From Spirochaetota bacterium (GTDB taxonomy: Bacteria; Spirochaetota; UBA4802; JAFGJZ01), in assembly GCA_029554345.1 (NCBI GenBank), contig JAKPJF010000053.1:62001-126000 (forward strand): a stretch of 64,000 bases of DNA, read 5' to 3'. Position 1 is the first letter of the stretch. Each line of letters begins with the position of its first letter. The notes under the pieces are model-generated. The model was not told where the DNA came from and made no database searches. It saw only the letters and a list, made by a program, of their open reading frames with translations. The translations under genes were made by a program, and so were the position numbers. Shown in pieces: positions 62,777 to 64,000 of this stretch.

Positions 62777-64000
62777 ATGACAAAAATCAAAAATAGAACA
62801 ATAATAATTATAACAGCTGCTCCGGCCGCAATACCGATCAGCAAGGAACGCGGTGAATTAGTTTTAACATCATGACTCAATGAATCTGAAGTCTTTATGC
62901 GGATATCCTCTTCCTCATAGGTTTTGCCGAACAAATCCTTTGTGATTTTAACATATACTGTAAAACCGTTCTTAATATCTCTTTTAACGGAATATATTTC
63001 GGCCGAAAGAGGACTTATTGTTCCGTCATCCTTCATCAAACCGAGATTATTGATAAACTTCATTCCTACAGGAGAGTTTTTATCCAGCATGACATTAATC
63101 ATATCTCCCGGAAGGAGCTCTGATATTTTCTTTCCCTTTGTCGGAGAAAGAATAAGTGAAACATCAATCGTTTTACGGTAATTCTTATCATCGGCAGATG
63201 ATTCGCTTTTTTTTCCGGTGAAAAGCGGTATCATAGAATTCAGAACAATCGAATTAATTTTTCCGAAACGGATACGGCATCCGTCAGCAGATTTATTCAG
63301 AAACGGAGATAAACATTCAATAAAACCTTTTTCTGATTCCTCAACTACAGACGCGCACAAAGAAGATACGTCACCGGAAGCGAAGGGACGGGATTTCGCA
63401 TCTTCGTTTTTTTTGATAGCCGAATAAAAATCCGCAAAAAAATCTCCCGTAGAAACTGAAGCAAGATCCGGAGAATCTGCCGACAGTGCTGATGCAATCA
63501 TCTTCTTATTCTGATTGCTCACAAAAAATGCCGCGGCAAAAGTCTTTGAATCCGTTGCCAGTGCATATGAAATATCCTGAATGCCGTTTTTGACGATCTG
63601 ATCGATTACAGAATTATCCATACCGTATATATTACGCAAAACGGCTGTTTTGGAAGTCACTGTCATGGCTTCAGACTGGTGAATCGCATCAATTTCGAGA
63701 AACTCCGAAACTGATACGGTTTTGAACTCTGCATTGATTTTGATGTCATCGGAATTAAGCACATTTGCGATTATACGCCTGAATTCAAAAGCAACCGCGC
63801 CGGTGTCTTTATTGGAAATTTTTGATTTTATATTTCCTATTTCTTCTTCATGGAATGCGGACATAAAGGCATCGTGAATTTTTTTATCATTTCCAGGAAC
63901 TATGTCAAAATCCCTTTTTGCTTTCTGCATCATATAATAGTTCTTTTCAACGGATGAATCAAACTCAAATTTATAAAGTGCATCTCCTACAATATTCACG
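62773..64000 (-). CDS. C-terminally anchored membrane protein, 5' end probably outside window
   Basis: At least 408 residues are visible. The frame is open to the right edge; a GTG at 63999 is possible but cannot be judged, since the upstream bases are missing. The body is helical and soluble (residues about 20-240), followed by a strand-rich region (LILSPTKGKKISELLPGDMI, then DKNSPVGMKFINNLG) and a final TM segment (about 385-407, LLIGIAAGAAVIIIIVLFLI) ending at the C-terminus. This is a tail-anchor layout with no signal peptide visible. No catalytic motif was recognised. The function is unknown. Confidence 0.65.
   Translation of the reverse strand, partial: VNIVGDALYKFEFDSSVEKNYYMMQKAKRDFDIVPGNDKKIHDAFMSAFHEEEIGNIKSKISNKDTGAVAFEFRRIIANVLNSDDIKINAEFKTVSVSEFLEIDAIHQSEAMTVTSKTAVLRNIYGMDNSVIDQIVKNGIQDISYALATDSKTFAAAFFVSNQNKKMIASALSADSPDLASVSTGDFFADFYSAIKKNEDAKSRPFASGDVSSLCASVVEESEKGFIECLSPFLNKSADGCRIRFGKINSIVLNSMIPLFTGKKSESSADDKNYRKTIDVSLILSPTKGKKISELLPGDMINVMLDKNSPVGMKFINNLGLMKDDGTISPLSAEIYSVKRDIKNGFTVYVKITKDLFGKTYEEEDIRIKTSDSLSHDVKTNSPRSLLIGIAAGAAVIIIIVLFLIFVI

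Noticed and set aside
1-64000. tRNA genes, insertion sequences, CRISPR arrays, prophage or integrase genes
   Set aside because: None was seen on reading both strands; no repeats longer than the listed hairpins and no transposase or Cas-like frames.

Overview
The window is a dense, AT-rich bacterial chromosome segment with no gene-free stretch longer than about 250 bases. I see no tRNA, rRNA, IS element or CRISPR array. The content points to a flagellated, rod- or helix-shaped diderm, most likely a spirochaete. The reasons are the flgN-flgK-flgL-fliW-csrA order with a FlgL and FlgK of spirochaete style, a complete mreBCD-PBP2-rodA set followed by comF, a STAS protein, a DWDGVF-ending TPR protein and a bactofilin, several predicted lipoproteins and a predicted outer-membrane barrel. 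This assignment is an inference from gene content and cannot be taken to family level.

Layout. 1-3.2 kb: a truncated gene of unknown function, a charged coiled-coil protein, and a STAS/zinc-ribbon protein paired with a two-TM sensor-like protein. 3.2-10.4 kb: GNAT acetyltransferase, a B12-binding radical SAM enzyme, a small acidic zinc-ribbon gene overlapping uvrA, and two coupled secreted proteins. 10.5-15.8 kb: two small envelope genes facing the flagellar hook-junction operon. 16-19 kb: a rightward run with an envelope protein, a secreted protein, an unpaired ABC ATPase and an MscS channel, meeting a divergent sigma factor tail to tail. 19.8-25 kb: fusA, a membrane protein, a lipoprotein with the shape of a phosphoesterase but without its metal ligands, an unpaired Opp/Dpp ATPase, and a small cysteine-rich gene behind a near-perfect sigma-54 promoter.

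25.2-32.3 kb is the accessory carbohydrate locus: a membrane-bound AraC regulator, a coupled 36-residue ORF, a MalF-type permease, a MalG-type permease fused behind a full acyltransferase-3 domain, a lipoprotein of the N-acylglucosamine/cellobiose 2-epimerase family, and a facing GH5 endoglucanase lipoprotein. The most likely reading is surface breakdown, processing and uptake of a beta-glucan or mannan, but the binding protein and ATPase of the transporter are not here.

32.4-36.6 kb: a YhaO/YhaN-like (SbcD/SbcC-like) pair whose nuclease subunit has lost its metal ligands, plus a TPR protein. 36.7-45.2 kb: valS, the facing comM/yifB, then an overlapping operon hisB-hisH-hisA-diguanylate cyclase-GerMN protein-CYTH protein. 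45.2-47.9 kb: a large secreted metallopeptidase-propeller-barrel protein and, divergent from it, a 6S RNA gene with its own sigma-70 promoter. 47.9-51.6 kb: comF and a STAS-TPR-bactofilin-AmrS-folD chain. 51.6-57.2 kb: the elongasome operon mreB-mreC-mreD-mrdA-rodA. 57.3-64 kb: TPR and PH-like envelope proteins, an RlmI-like methyltransferase, a VOC protein, glmS, and two coupled envelope genes running off the right edge.

Many genes overlap by 4-25 bases, so translational coupling is the rule here. Several starts are TTG or GTG and were chosen from Shine-Dalgarno spacing.
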